DNA of 64,000 nt from NCBI GenBank assembly GCA_039621445.1, contig CP154955.1:57899698-57963697 (forward strand), given 5' to 3'. Position numbers and translations under genes: made by a program. The notes under the pieces are model-generated. The model was not told the DNA's origin. It saw nothing but the letters and a program-made list of their open reading frames with translations, and searched no databases. Shown piece by piece: positions 11,144 to 21,559 of the stretch. Origin of the DNA: Euglena gracilis (lineage: Eukaryota > Euglenida > Euglenophyceae > Euglenales). Within the stretch, counting starts at the first letter, position 1; every line of letters starts with the position of its first letter.

Positions 11144-11729
11144 CGGCCACCAAACAACTCACAAAGCTTGCTCCCAGATCCAGGCTTCCTTTCTCCCATC
11201 CCCGGTGGGGGGAGGGGTGTCTGTGCTACGGGGTGTGTGCGCACAACAGGCCCCCCCGGGGGGGGGTTCGTCTCCATTGCGCCTTTGGCATCGGCGGGTG
11301 TGCCAAACCACTGGCAACCCTGAAACTTGACACCCCCCCCAGGGTCGAAAATGCCCTCCCCTAGCATATTTCTCTGAGAACCCCCCAAAAAACGTTTCTT
11401 ATCAAAAATTTGCTTCATTAAAAACTTATTCCCTGGGTCCCACTCCTGCCCTAAGTTTTGGCTGACATGAGCGACCAACCAACCAACCAACCAACCAAAG
11501 CGGATTTCAAATGAATAATTTCAGGACAGGGCACTTGTTTCCAAGATAGGGGGCATCTTCACCCAGGGTCTGGCAACATATTTGCCATGGAGTCCACCTC
11601 AACATACCCTGCCAATGTACCCATCCCCAGGACCCTCATAGCTAAGTAAGGGGGGATACAGCTCAGGAGGACCCAATTCCCTGCCCAGCTATTCCCAGCA
11701 ACCCTTCACAAACCAAATACCAAATGGTA
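11144..11729. other. No gene recognised
   Basis: C/G-tract-rich at 11205-11340, then unique sequence with a short ACCA tandem run (11475-11500). No coding exon, RNA or clear element end seen. Confidence 0.4.
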
Positions 11730-12858
11730 GACTGGGGGGGGGGGTAGACGGTCGTCGGCCGCCTACCCAATGGGTCGGCCAATTAGGTGTAGTCGGTAGC
11801 TAGTCGGCGAGACTGGGGGGGGGGGGGTAGTGGGTAGTCGGCCGACTACCCACTCTAATGTACTAACGGGTCAAAACCGCCGACTTTTAAGCCCCCTCCC
11901 CTGAAAAAAAAAATGTTTGTCCAAATCACCTCAACAACCAAAACCCCCCAAATCGGATTGGGGGGGCTCAAACACCGCCCAATCGGGGGTGAATCTTGGG
12001 GGGAAATGTGCATTTTGGGCCACTTTTTGCAAAAGGACACCTCTCCCCTTGGATTTTCAATATAAGTCAAATTTCGCACAGGACTTTGGCCTCCAAGTAT
12101 GTTGCCAACATAGAAGGGATTTTGTTATTTGAGGGGGGGGTGGGGGGCGGAGCCCCCCCCCTCCCCTCCTATGCCAAAGTGAGCCACAAAAACGACTTAA
12201 CCCTCCAAGTATGTTGCCAACATAGAAGGGATTTTGTTATTTGAGGCTCGGATGGGGGTGGAGGGGGGAGTTTTCTGCCTCTCGTGATGCAGAATGCTTG
12301 CATTTCTAAAGGATTTTCATGTAATCCCTTTTTCATCATTGGTTTTTTACCCCTCCGGACCCCCATCAAGGGCCCACCGACCCTCAACGGCCAAAGCTCT
12401 CCATTCTAGGGTGTTTATGTTGGTGTACGGCAATTATTTGGACCCATCCGGACCATTTCCGGCTGAGTTGGGCCCGCCACAGACCATTTTTATGACCACC
12501 GACTAGCCACCGACAAGTTTGCATAAAATTTTCCCCATGGGGGGGGGGCTTAAAAGTCGGCGGGTTTGACCAGTTAGCACATTAGAGTGGGGAGGAGCGA
12601 GGGCGGGGGTGGAGCCCTGTTCCCCTTTTCCCCCGACTACAACTATCCCCCCCCCAAACCATACTCGCGCAATAGTACACTCATAACAAGACAAAGGCAA
12701 AAGGACGGCCGCGTATCCCCCATCTCCCACCTTTCTTTAAGTTTCGTCCAACCCCCACCCTATTTTCACTCACCCTTAATTCTGATCCAAGCACGCTCCC
12801 CCCGACCAATTGGGGGGGTGGTAGACTACCCACTTACCCCCCCCCCCCCCCCCAGTTC
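11730..12858. mobile_element. 1.13-kb C/G-tract element with GTCGGC tags, TA target
   Basis: TA (11728-11729) then GACTGGGGGG at the left; CCCCAGTTC then TA (12859-12860) at the right. The left inner part reads GTAGTCGGCCGACTACCCAC and CCGCCGACTTTTAAGCCCC; the right inner part has the inverted GGGGCTTAAAAGTCGGCGG. A related piece lies at 29.26-29.9 kb. Confidence 0.7.
12090..12245 (+). repeat. 44-bp perfect direct repeat inside the 11.7-kb element
   Basis: CCTCCAAGTATGTTGCCAAC and the next 24 bases occur at 12090-12133 and again at 12202-12245, separated by 68 bp that include a G-tract and C-tract palindrome. Looks like a recent duplication. Confidence 0.9.
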
Positions 12859-12860
12859 TA

Positions 12861-14766
12861 CCGCCATGCGCCGACAACCCAAAGGGCTCATTTTGGGTAA
12901 TTTTTAAAGTTTTTTTTTATATTTTAGCACAAAAAGTGATTTTTGAAAATATTCGAAAAATGTTCAAACAAATGTCAACTTTTTTTGCACGTTTTTCAAA
13001 TATGTTATGTAAAAAAATGGCCACTTTCCCCAAAATAATGCCATTTGGCCCACAATAATGGCCATGTAGGCTAAAAATTGACTGAACTATTGTTCCGCAC
13101 TTTGGTTATTAGAACTGTTAGCATTATTTAGCATAACCCAAAATTTGACGATCGTGGTTGGATCCCTGTCTGTTTCAACAGTTAGGTGCAAATCATTCCT
13201 CAGTGGAAAGTTCATTACCTTGGAAATCAACTGACATAAATGGGCACTGCTGTGGAAATAATGTTTTCCATAAACAGTGTCAGCTGAAACCCGCTCACCT
13301 CAGTGGAAATGGAAATCCCCCCCTTGTCCAAGACACGCCAACGTTTAGGGTATGTGTTGTTGACATGGGGGGGCCCCCCTCCCTACCACCTCCCTCCACC
13401 TTAAACCCTTGCCACTGATTAGGAATGCACCCCTTCCCCCCCCCCCCCCCAACCCCCCTCCGGTTCATACTAAAAAAAAAAGTCGAACCTTTCACGTTGA
13501 AAATTTGACATTTTCGGGTTGTTTTTGACCTTCAAACCTGTGACCTTTCACAAGAAAACCACAACATTGACAAACTCAAAAAAAAAAATAGACTTGCAAG
13601 CAAGGCACCAAGGATGTCCAGGTTACCAGTTCAAGGCCTCAGGCTGCAATCCACCACGTTCAAACCATTGAAACACTGGACACCTTACAAATCACTTCCT
13701 TCACACCTTGGCCACCATCCACTTTGGGCTCTTACCCCGAGCCACCATGCACTGTGAGCACAATGTGAAGGTTTGGTACAAGAGGATGTCCCCATCCATC
13801 CTCAGAATGGGTTGCTGGAGTCATCCACATCCATAAAACGAAAAGGCGTAACACCTGGTGATAGCCAGAAGGTGAGGGGCGAAGATGAACAAGAAAGCCT
13901 GCTTGGAAATTGCAGGTTTTCGTTCGAAAAAATTTGCCTTCACAAGCAGGGGTTTTCCCGGGGGGGGGGGGGGTGGGGGCTGCGGGCGGGGTGAAAAAGG
14001 GTGCTGGCTGCCAGCCGGCGAACCCCCTCTGGACCTTCCACCCTTGGGAATGGAAAGTCCAGATGGGGGTTTGCTGGCTGGCAGCTGGACCTGGCAGGCA
14101 CCTCAAAAACAGCAATAAAAAAGGTACAAATCCAGCTGGGTTGGAATTTTCTCGGCAGAATTTAGAAGGAAAACCCCCTAGGATAGGATAGGGAATAGGA
14201 TCGGAAAGAAATTTACCCCACCCCCAGGGGGGGTCCAGCCAGCCAGACCCCCCCTTTCCCCCATCAACGAGATTTTTTCCAGTTGGCCTTTGGGTGGCTG
14301 GACGGTAACAGATTTTTCGCTTTCGGGGGTACAAAATGTGCCAAAACTGGGCAGAAATGGTTCAAATCGGGAAAAAGCCGACCAAGACATTTTAGGGGTC
14401 AAAAAAAATCAATTTTTGCATGATTGGCAGTTTGTTGGACATTTTTGCGATCTCGATGCCGCGAATCATCCTCCTCCCCAAGAGCAAGAAGAAGCGTTCG
14501 CATTGTGGTGCGAAAGATCACTGAGATCGGCGGAGGCATTGCTCCTCTCACGATCGCACCCGACTAAGACACAAGGCTGATCGAGGCCGAGAATACGGCA
14601 TCTCTTCCATTACAGCAGGACGCCACCGACCAGTCGTGACCAAGCCTTCAGCGAGCTCCTACTGATAACGACCGAGGCGGTGTGACGATATCATCAGCCA
14701 GTCGAAGTATTTCTTGCATGCTGCGGCTGCGGCACAAAGCATTTCAGTCAGTATAGATTGTTCTTA
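12861..14766. other. No gene supported; repeat fragments
   Basis: AT-rich sequence to 13.6 kb, C/G tracts at 13430 and 13960, and an old fragment of the GGCTGGC..GGCTGCTGG repeat at about 13.96-14.4 kb. A 200-codon minus frame (13732-14334) is largely that repeat. No exon or domain supported. Confidence 0.4.
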
Positions 14767-15193
14767 AACCCCCACCCCCAATTAGAAGGCCCCCCCCAAA
14801 TAACAACCCCCCCCAATAGAAGCCCCCCCCTCAGGTTTCCCGCCAACAATCCAATAACAGCCCCCCCCCACCCCCGGCGAAGCCGGGGGAAATTGACGAA
14901 AAAATTTCCGAAAAATGGTGAAAACCTCGAAAAATTCTCCACCGAAAAAAGCGTCGACTTGGAAACAAAAGGATATCTAGTTATCCTTTGAAAACATGGC
15001 CTATCCACCCAAAAACTACATTAAATGCGTCTTGCATTTTTTAAAATTGGACCCCCGTTCGATCCGGAATTGTTGGGGACCGGCCGGCCGAAGTTTTTCC
15101 TTTAGACAAAGGGTACCCAATTAGAAGCCCCCCTCGGGTTTTTACGCGAGTGACCGAATAGTAGCCCGGGGGGCTTCTAATTGGGGGGGGGTT
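14767..15193. mobile_element. C/G-tract element, tag AATTAGAAG, TA target
   Basis: TA (14765-14766) precedes AACCCCCACCCCCAATTAGA, and the right end reads CTTCTAATTGGGGGGGGGTT followed by TA (15194-15195). The tag AGAAG/CTTCT and related AATAGAAG or AATAACA units recur inside next to C-tracts. 427 bp. Confidence 0.75.
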
Positions 15194-15195
15194 TA

Positions 15196-16794
15196 ATGAA
15201 AATTGTGCAAGCCTTCCTCTGGCTCGATCGAGCTGTGCTAGTATGCGACAGCAGCAGCGGCGTTAAGAACCATAACAAAGCATTTGGTTTGTTCCCGACC
15301 CAGGGGTTCGCGGCTTCAATGATCCTTGACTGCAAAAAGCACTTCCTGTCCGTCGTCACACCAAAACTGATTGATTGATGATAATCATGCAACTGCGTGT
15401 CAAGTTGATATGATGGCTCCCTCCACTTTTGTTTCCCTGGCAGTCCATTTGCTGCTTCATTTCATCATAGTCAAGTTCTCATCTTCGGCAAATGACTGGA
15501 CGCCGCCATCGGACAGTCTATGTTTGAAAGCTGTCCTTGCTGCTAGTCGTCGTGCGCCGTTTGTTGACCGGCCTTGGTTCACAACAATGATGGGCTTGAT
15601 CATTGGGGGTGTATGAGTTGCGGGGGGTCGCGGGGGGGGGTGGTCGGTGGGGGGTGGTGCGGGGGGGGGGGTGTCGGGGGAACATGGCAGTTTTGAGGGG
15701 TCACGTGTGACCAGTGTGACCTGACATACAACGTCACATGTGACCTATTTTTAGAACTTTTGGATCCAAAATTGATCCAATTAGGAATTTATCACACATT
15801 TTTGGCAATTTTGATTCCTAATTTGGGTGCCAATTCCTAATTAAGGTGCTATTTTTGGCTCCCACCAGGATCCGGATACCCTCTAGATGTCTGGGTCGCG
15901 GAGGGGTCGCGGGGGGTCGCGGGGGGGGGGTCGCGGGGGGTACACCCCCATTGTCTGCAATGCCATTTCTATCGGCGTGCACCCAGGTCATGGACAAAGC
16001 GAAACACAGGAACTTCAACCAAAGTTCTACCATTAATTTTTTGGTTTGCAACAAAGCAAAAGCATGGCCTGTGTTTTTTGAACATAGTATTGAAAGAGGG
16101 TTCAGGGACATAAGGCGAGGTGATGACTAGAACAGCCTCCTGCTTAATGTGGAATTATGATGTATGGCTGTGTAGCCAACAGTGCAACACGTTATGATGT
16201 ATGGCTGTGTAGCCAACAGTGCAACTCAGCTGAAAATTCTGGCTAAGTCAATACTACACACCATCAAGATGGGTAATAACAAAATCAGCCTGTCCCTGAC
16301 AGCGGAAGTAGTATCAATCCACAGCAAATTTTCTGTAGAAAATTGTTGGATCAGGGGGGTTGGGTATCTAAAACACTGAATACCGAGCTGAAAATGTGTT
16401 CGAAGATTATTTTCAACTCCAGCCCGGGACCCCAATGGAGGGGGTCAGCCAGCAGCCTTTTCCAGCCAGCCCAAATTTTCCAGCCTCTGAGGTGTAACCC
16501 CCCCCAACCCCCTGCACGGGACATTCTAGGAGAAGGCGTGGTATGTGACATGTGTAATTTCAGGTTTCTCTGAAGGAATGGTGAATGCACTGTGGGAGGG
16601 GACTGTGGGCAGCTGGTTGGGTTTTGGGTGCCCCCAAAGCCGAAGGCCAGAGAATGGCCATTCTCCGGCCATTAAAAAATTTTTTAATGGCCAGATATTT
16701 TTTTCTTCCGTCCAGGTTGGATTTCAAACCCCACCACCCTCTCCTCCCTGGCATCCCCTTACGGTTGGGCTCTTCACCTGCCTGATGCAACAAT
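15196..16794. other. No gene supported; G-tract repeat at 15.62-15.95 kb
   Basis: GGGGTCGCGGGGG-type tracts bracket 15617-15720 and 15885-15945, around CACGTGTGACC..GTCACATGTGACC. The rest is unique sequence with short open frames. A fragment of the GGCTGGC repeat lies near 16430-16500. No exon bounded. Confidence 0.4.
16155..16225 (+). repeat. 37-bp tandem duplication
   Basis: TTATGATGTATGGCTGTGTA and the following AGCCAACAGTGCAAC occur twice in tandem, at 16155 and 16192, without differences over 34 bases. Confidence 0.9.
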
Positions 16795-17600
16795 AACTTT
16801 GGCAGTGAAACCTGTCTGGGGGCTCCCGGTTCACGCCCGAACCGGCATCCCAGACGCCGGTTCAGGCGTGAAACCGGCGCCTGGGGGACCCAAAATAAAA
16901 AGTGCCAAAAAGTGTCCAAAAGGGTTTGTAGACATGTGGTAATCATATTTGAGCAGGTTTTGGGGGTCTTTTGCCAGAATTTGGGTTTTTTTGAACAACA
17001 ATTTTCTTTCGGCCAATTTTGAAGAATTTCTGAAATAGAAGAATATCATGCAGCGTGGCAGAAATCCAAGGCTATCTGCTGAAAGCCCTGGAGAAGAGCT
17101 TTCAATCGGTGGGCAACATGGCAGCTGAAAAGTGGAATTTCAAATTTACAAACAGGGTCGGAAAGTGCGATCGCTGATTCTAAGAGCGCTGTGAATTGTG
17201 GCTGAGTTCTGTGGGTACCAAGCGACAGGTCTCGGAGAGAGCTTTCGTTTGATATGCACGATGCAACCTGAGCTGTGGGATTTGACAAATTAAGATTTTG
17301 GAATACACTATCGCTGAAAATAAGAGCTATGTTCATTATGGCTGAATTCTAAGGCCATCTGCTGAGCCCTAAGCCCTAAGCATGAAAGCCCTTGAGAAGA
17401 CCTTTCGATTGATGGGCAATTTGGCTTCAGAAATGCAGAATCTGCCAATTTCGACCGGCGGCCAATGGGCCGAAGTCGCCCAAAACTGCCCCAAACATGG
17501 GGGTTTGGGGCAAAATTGGCCATGATTCCTCAGCCAAGGTTGTGACGCCATTGTTCACGCCCGAACCGGCCTCTGGGACACGGTTCTCGATATAGACTCC
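16795..17600 (-). mobile_element. Partial CGAACCGGCG-ended element
   Basis: Contains the same blocks as the full copies at 44.1 and 48.9 kb (AGTGTCCAAAA, GACATGTGG, ATCTGCTGAAAGCCC, GAGCTTTCGATTGAT) and ends in TTCACGCCCGAACCGGCC followed by CTCTGGGACACGGTT. The left end carries CACGCCCGAACCGGC inverted at 16830-16880. Confidence 0.75.
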
Positions 17601-17838
17601 ATCCCATGGCCCTTTATTCACACACCAAAAAGATCACAGTTGGGAATTCTCTGTGAACAGGGGGTTTCTCTAAGCTAGGGGATCACCCCCTTGGGGGGTT
17701 GCGGCCAGCCAGCAACTTTCTTTCATTTTTCCAGCCAGCACCTGCTTTTTTTTTACGATTTCGCAATTGGATGCCCCCCTTTTAAATGGCACGCTTTGCT
17801 CGGAGCCTAATGCCAGTTTTTAAATTCGCTCTTTGTTT

Positions 17839-18888
17839 TCAAAAGCAACATGCCTCGGCCTTGCTTGTCCGGTCCTGCGGCTGAAGGGGGGAAAAAACCC
17901 ATTTGCGACCCCCCCCCCTGCGGTTAGGCTTGGGAGAACTGAGGTTTCCAGAAGGACTCAACTCCCACCGAAGGAAGCCACAATTTTCTCCCGTAATGTG
18001 CCTCCCCAGTGGAACAGGTCCTCGGGCTCCGTCTCGCGGGCACCCAGGGCCTGCGAGCCTTCCACGGCTGGGCTCAGGGGACCTTCCAGCACTTCCTCTC
18101 ATTGTCAGAACGGCATGGGGCTTGGAGTTTGGGAGGGAAGGTGCTCCTGCCAGCTCAGGCGGTTTACAAATATGAGCAAGGCCCCCAACAGGCAGGTCGC
18201 TCCAGGAAGGTTGGCCAATCTCTTGGGGAAAAAGGTGATGGGGTAGCCCGTGGAGAGGGGTGACCACCTTCATGCCAAGCAGAAGGGGTTGTGCCACAAG
18301 CCCCCCAATCCTGGGCAACTGGAGCACACGGGCCGCTCCTCGGGTGTGGGCACACTCGAGGGCGCCCAAGGGGCCATGACTTGCCTTCCTAGAAGGAGCT
18401 GGCCCCCGGCATACCAGCCCACCAGTAGAAAATGCGCACCTAGAAACAAGGCGGTCTGCCACCACCAGCCGGGCTTCGGTGGCACCGAGGGGGATGGCCT
18501 GACCGGTTCCGAAAACGCCAAGGTCTTCGGACCTGACCACTTCATGCGGGTTGACCGTCAAAAACCGTGGCCTGAACCATGTACGTCCACGTGTACAGTG
18601 CCAAATCAACGTGTTCACTTTTGAAGTTTTTATTTGTGAAACTTTTGTCGTTTTCTCCTCTTCACCCTGCCCTAACCTTTTTTCAGCCATGCTGCGCCTG
18701 GCCAACCTGCAGATGCCACCTCCTCCCATGGTACGGCCATGGACGCCCTCCAAAAGGTGAAACCTGCATGGTGTGAAGGTTGCTTTCCCAACCTCTTCCG
18801 ATGTGGCTCCTGTGTTGTATATGTGGTGTCCTGTGTTGTGTGCAACGACACTTACCATTTCGTCTGTGTTGATCTGCCGTGCTCCCAA
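17839..18888 (-). CDS. Long open frame, unknown product, strand uncertain
   Basis: A 349-codon open frame on the minus strand, one of the longest in the window outside repeats. The stretch near 18300-18560 (containing RFLTVNPHEVV and DLGVFGTGQAI) has G/C-rich third positions and looks protein-like. The opposite strand is also coding-like at 18010-18210: it follows a pyrimidine-AG acceptor (CCTCCCCAG at 18009) and reads AGTQGLRAFHGWAQGTFQHF and onward. Both strands cannot easily be real over the same bases, so at least one is a shadow produced by GC-rich codon use. I recognise no family. The opposite strand at 18687-18756 carries a separate small exon. Confidence 0.25.
   Translation of the reverse strand: MGARQINTDEMVSVVAHNTGHHIYNTGATSEEVGKATFTPCRFHLLEGVHGRTMGGGGICRLARRSMAEKRLGQGEEEKTTKVSQIKTSKVNTLIWHCTRGRTWFRPRFLTVNPHEVVRSEDLGVFGTGQAIPLGATEARLVVADRLVSRCAFSTGGLVCRGPAPSRKASHGPLGALECAHTRGAARVLQLPRIGGLVAQPLLLGMKVVTPLHGLPHHLFPQEIGQPSWSDLPVGGLAHICKPPELAGAPSLPNSKPHAVLTMRGSAGRSPEPSRGRLAGPGCPRDGARGPVPLGRHITGENCGFLRWELSPSGNLSSPKPNRRGGGRKWVFSPLQPQDRTSKAEACCF
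18687..18756 (+). pseudogene. Small exon related to the 45.8-kb exon
   Basis: A long pyrimidine tract ending TTTTTTCAG precedes CCATGCTGCGCCTGGCCAAC, and GTGAAACC follows at 18757. The 70-nt segment reads AMLRLANLQMPPPPM, closely matching AMMRLGNLAECQMPQPP at 45.8 kb. The copy has lost the conserved FVEAL part, so it is probably a decayed or rearranged duplicate. Upstream sequences of the two loci also share CACGTGTACA-like motifs, suggesting a duplicated segment. Confidence 0.35.
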
Positions 18889-19138
18889 ACGTCCTTGGAA
18901 GTGCCCATGATGTTTGTGAGGCGGTGTGGCTGCATCTTCCGTATGTTCCTGGCAGCAAGGTCATGAAGTGTTTGCAAATGTGTTTGCATACCCTTCCCAT
19001 CCCGAAACATTTCCCAAGACGGAGTTGGCAACTCCAAATGTCACCGGACAATGCCGTTCTGATGTGATAGTTCCTCTCCCTTTTGTTTGGCACCAATAGC
19101 ATTCTCATCAATGGCATCTCTCACCAAAAAACATTTGT

Positions 19139-19950
19139 GAACACGGCTTTCGGCTCACATGTGAAGTGTCAAGAACCGTGTTCTGAACACGGTTTTCCTG
19201 GCAAAGAATTGTGTTCAGAACATGGAAAAACCATGTGCAGAACGGGTTCATGTTCACCATGTTCACGGGTTGATGGTCCAAAAACCGTGTTTTGTGCATA
19301 TTTTCTGTCGCTGGTGAACAGAACACAATTTTTACACGACGCTGTACATTGTGGATTGAACGTGGTTTCAACATATGTCCTGGGACCTGCACAACTGTCA
19401 ATATGAAGGAAGAAATTTGCCTTTTGTCGCTCTTTTCACCACCCTGGAGGAACCTGCACCACACTTACCATCACGGTCACTGTGGTTGCACTGTAATTAC
19501 CCTCACCCCCCCTCAAAGTGCCCCCTCCCTCCCAAAGTAGCCAAAAACTTGCCCCCCCCCCAAAGTGTCCCCCCCTCCTAAGTAGTTGGGGAGGGTGACC
19601 ACTTTGAGGGGGGGGGGTGAGAGTTTGCGTGGGAAAGTTGTTGTGCAGCAGAGTGGAGGCAGATTCAAATTCAAACATGAGCATCTTGGTTTGGACTTCA
19701 CGCGTCAGATGTTGCTCTCTCTTTCTCTCTCCCTTTCTTTCCGCATCGTGTTGAACACGGTTTTTCGTAGTCAACCCATATTCTGAACATGGTTGACAGT
19801 CAAAAAATGTGTTTACCCAAATATCAACCTTTGTTCACCAAAAAAGCTATTTTTTGTGCGGAGCACATGAACCAGAACACGGTTTCCGCATGACGCTTGT
19901 ACATTGTGGACAACAAACACGGTTTCAACTGTTCCGCGTTCTGATCCCGT
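19139..19950. repeat. Dispersed GTGTTCAGAACACGG-type palindromic units
   Basis: Inverted and direct copies of GAACACGGTT/AACCGTGTTC occur at about 19139-19290, 19320-19370 and 19745-19930, with a CACTTTGAGGGGGG C/G-tract pair at 19500-19620 between. Related units are at 21.55-21.64 and 51.24-51.43 kb. No gene seen in the interval. Confidence 0.6.
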
Positions 19951-20115
19951 TTTTTTCACTGCCTGCGTCGCCCCCGTTTTTTTTTCAAATCAGAGTTGGT
20001 TGGCCAAAGAGCGACAAAAAGCAAATTTCTTCCTTCATATTGACAATTGTGCAGGCCAACAATAACTTGCGGACAATGTGCTGGAATGCCTGCTGCTTGT
20101 ATCACCACCAGCTCG

Positions 20116-20516
20116 CATAGCTGGCGGTTTTTTTGTTTTTTTTAAAAAAACCGTTTTTTTTGTTTTTTATTAAAAAAAAAACAGGCAAAAAAAAACGGCA
20201 AAAAAAACAAAGGGGAAAATGATGGTCCAAATTTGCCTTTGATTGCAAGGGTGAACCAATCTTAGCTCAAATGACTTGAAAACCAATACTTTTGGAGGTC
20301 TTCAACAAGAATGGTCAAAATAGGGCATTTTGGGATATTTCAACTTGAAACGTCCCAAATTTGGTGGCTTTCTCTGCCTGAGGATGGGCAAAAAAAAGCG
20401 AAAATTAAAGGCAAAAAATTTTTTTGCCCTGGACCCTCAATGGCCTTTTAAAAAAAAACATTTTTTAAAAAAAAACGTGTTTTTTTGACTTCATTTTAAA
20501 CGAAGTGCCACCTATG
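20116..20516 (-). mobile_element. 401-bp MITE with 8-bp target duplication
   Basis: Ends are CATAGCTGGC and the inverted CATAGGTGGC. CCAGCTCG is duplicated on each side (20108-20115 and 20517-20524). The interior has long A and T runs and the block AACTTGAAACGTCCCAAATT. Eight-base duplications are typical of hAT elements. The corresponding site beside the 32.3-kb tRNA copy lacks the element. Confidence 0.9.
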
Positions 20517-20519
20517 CCA

Positions 20520-20592
20520 GCTCGGATGGATTAGTGGCTATATCGTCCGCCTCACACGCGGAAGGTCGCGGGTTCGACCCCCGCTCCGAGTA
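20520..20592 (+). tRNA. tRNA-Val (CAC)
   Basis: The 73-nt sequence folds as a full cloverleaf. Acceptor stem is GCTCGGA with TCCGAGT (one G-T pair), anticodon stem TCCGC/GCGGA around loop CTCACAC, T arm GCGGG/CCCGC around TTCGACC. Bases 34-36 are CAC, which reads the valine codon GTG. The T arm supplies the pol III B box (GGTTCGACC). A TTT follows the gene. It is convergent with tRNA-Asp, 41 bp away. A 401-bp MITE sits directly upstream, and its target duplication includes the first five bases of the tRNA, so the native 5' flank has been displaced. Confidence 0.95.
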
Positions 20593-20633
20593 TTTCGCTG
20601 GCACTTTGCTACCCTTACCTTCCAAAAAGTGAT

Positions 20634-20705
20634 CTCTCCGGCCGGGAATTGAACCCGGGTCTTCCGCGTGACAGGCGGAAATACTGACCACTATACTACC
20701 GAAGA
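20634..20705 (-). tRNA. tRNA-Asp (GTC)
   Basis: Read on the minus strand, this 72-nt gene begins TCTTCGGTAGTATAGTGG and has anticodon stem TCCGC/GCGGA around CTGTCAC, anticodon GTC (aspartate). The T arm CGGGTTCAATTCCCGG carries the B box. One T-G pair occurs in the acceptor stem. A run of five T on the minus strand follows within a few bases, a pol III terminator. It faces tRNA-Val tail to tail. Confidence 0.95.
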
Positions 20706-20817
20706 CCTGTGTTGGCTTGATTACGACACTAAGGAAGTTACTTCCCCCCCCAAAGCCCAATGAACGGTCCGAACGGGGGGTGTTCGTTGGGCTTGGGGTA
20801 CGGTTTCTGTGTAGATA

Positions 20818-21371
20818 CCATGCCCCCCCCCCCCCGAGCTATTCCCGTCCCTGGGACCCTTTACGGCCCAATGGGAACAGTACGGGGGGGGAACAGCTCG
20901 GGGGGGGGGGACCTAGGTCCCCCCCCCGCCCGAGCTACCACCCCCCCCCCCCCTTATTGTCCCACCCACCTCTCCCCGGGAGGCTCGACGGGACAATAAG
21001 GGGGGGGGACAATAAGGGGGTACCAAAGGAATTTTCATTGGCCGGGCCAAAAAAACCCCCGTCGGCCGAGGCCCAGGGACAATAAGGGGGGGGGGGACAA
21101 TAAGGGGGGGGGGGGGGGGTATTCCCATACCCGACCCTCGGGCAACCCAAAAGGGGTCATTTTTGGCAACTTTTTTGGATGTTCGCAAAAAAATGGTCAA
21201 TTTTGTGCACATTTGCCAAAAGGTGATTTTTGAAAATGGTCCAAAAACGTCGATTTTTGACCACTTTCTTAGGAAGTTCTTTATAAAAAGTGCTATGACA
21301 GTGAGCTATTCCCGCACCCCCAATGGGTATAGCTCGGGGGGGGGGGGGGAATAGCTCGGGGAGGGGCATGG
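20818..21371. mobile_element. Middle C/G-tract element, tag GAGCTATTCCCG
   Basis: TA (20816-20817) then CCATGCCCCCC; right end GGGGCATGG then TA (21372-21373). Tags CGAGCTATTCCCG and AATAGCTCGG are repeated. The inner element at 20938-21119 sits in a TA within one tag. Confidence 0.85.
20938..21119 (+). mobile_element. Inner C/G-tract element, tag TTATTGTCC, TA target
   Basis: CCACCCCCC..TTATTGTCCC at left, GGACAATAAGGGGG at right, with TA on both sides (20936-20937, 21120-21121). Removing it and one TA restores CCCGAGCTATTCCC, the tag of the surrounding element. Interior block GGTACCAAAGGAA.TTTCATT is shared with copies at 27.0, 28.9, 40.3, 41.8 and 54.1 kb. Confidence 0.9.
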
Positions 21372-21559
21372 TAAGGTGTATGGTGACAATCTAGACGGTC
21401 CGAACACCCCCTGTTCATTGGGCAAGGGTGTTCATTAGGCATGGGGGGGGGGAGGTACAATATCTGTGACAAGAACTGTGACGGGGGAGCCTGGGGGAGC
21501 CCAGGGACCGCGGCGCCGAAGGCGCTGGGTCCCCGCCCCCAAGCCCTCCTAAAACCTTG

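Larger units (their letters stand above)
20741..21455. mobile_element. Outer C/G-tract element of a three-level nest, tag CCCAATGAAC
   Basis: TA (20739-20740) then CTTCCCCCCCC at left; GGGGGGAGG then TA (21456-21457) at right. Tags CCCAATGAAC and GTTCATTGGG sit just inside each end. Interrupted by the 20818-21371 element at a TA; 159 bp without it. Confidence 0.75.

Noticed and set aside
13732-14334. 200-codon minus-strand open frame
   Set aside because: Largely overlaps an old GGCTGGC-type repeat and C/G tracts; composition is not protein-like.
16665-16690. CCATTAAAAAATTTTTTAATGG hairpin considered as a terminator
   Set aside because: No gene ends beside it and bacterial-type terminators are not expected in this genome.
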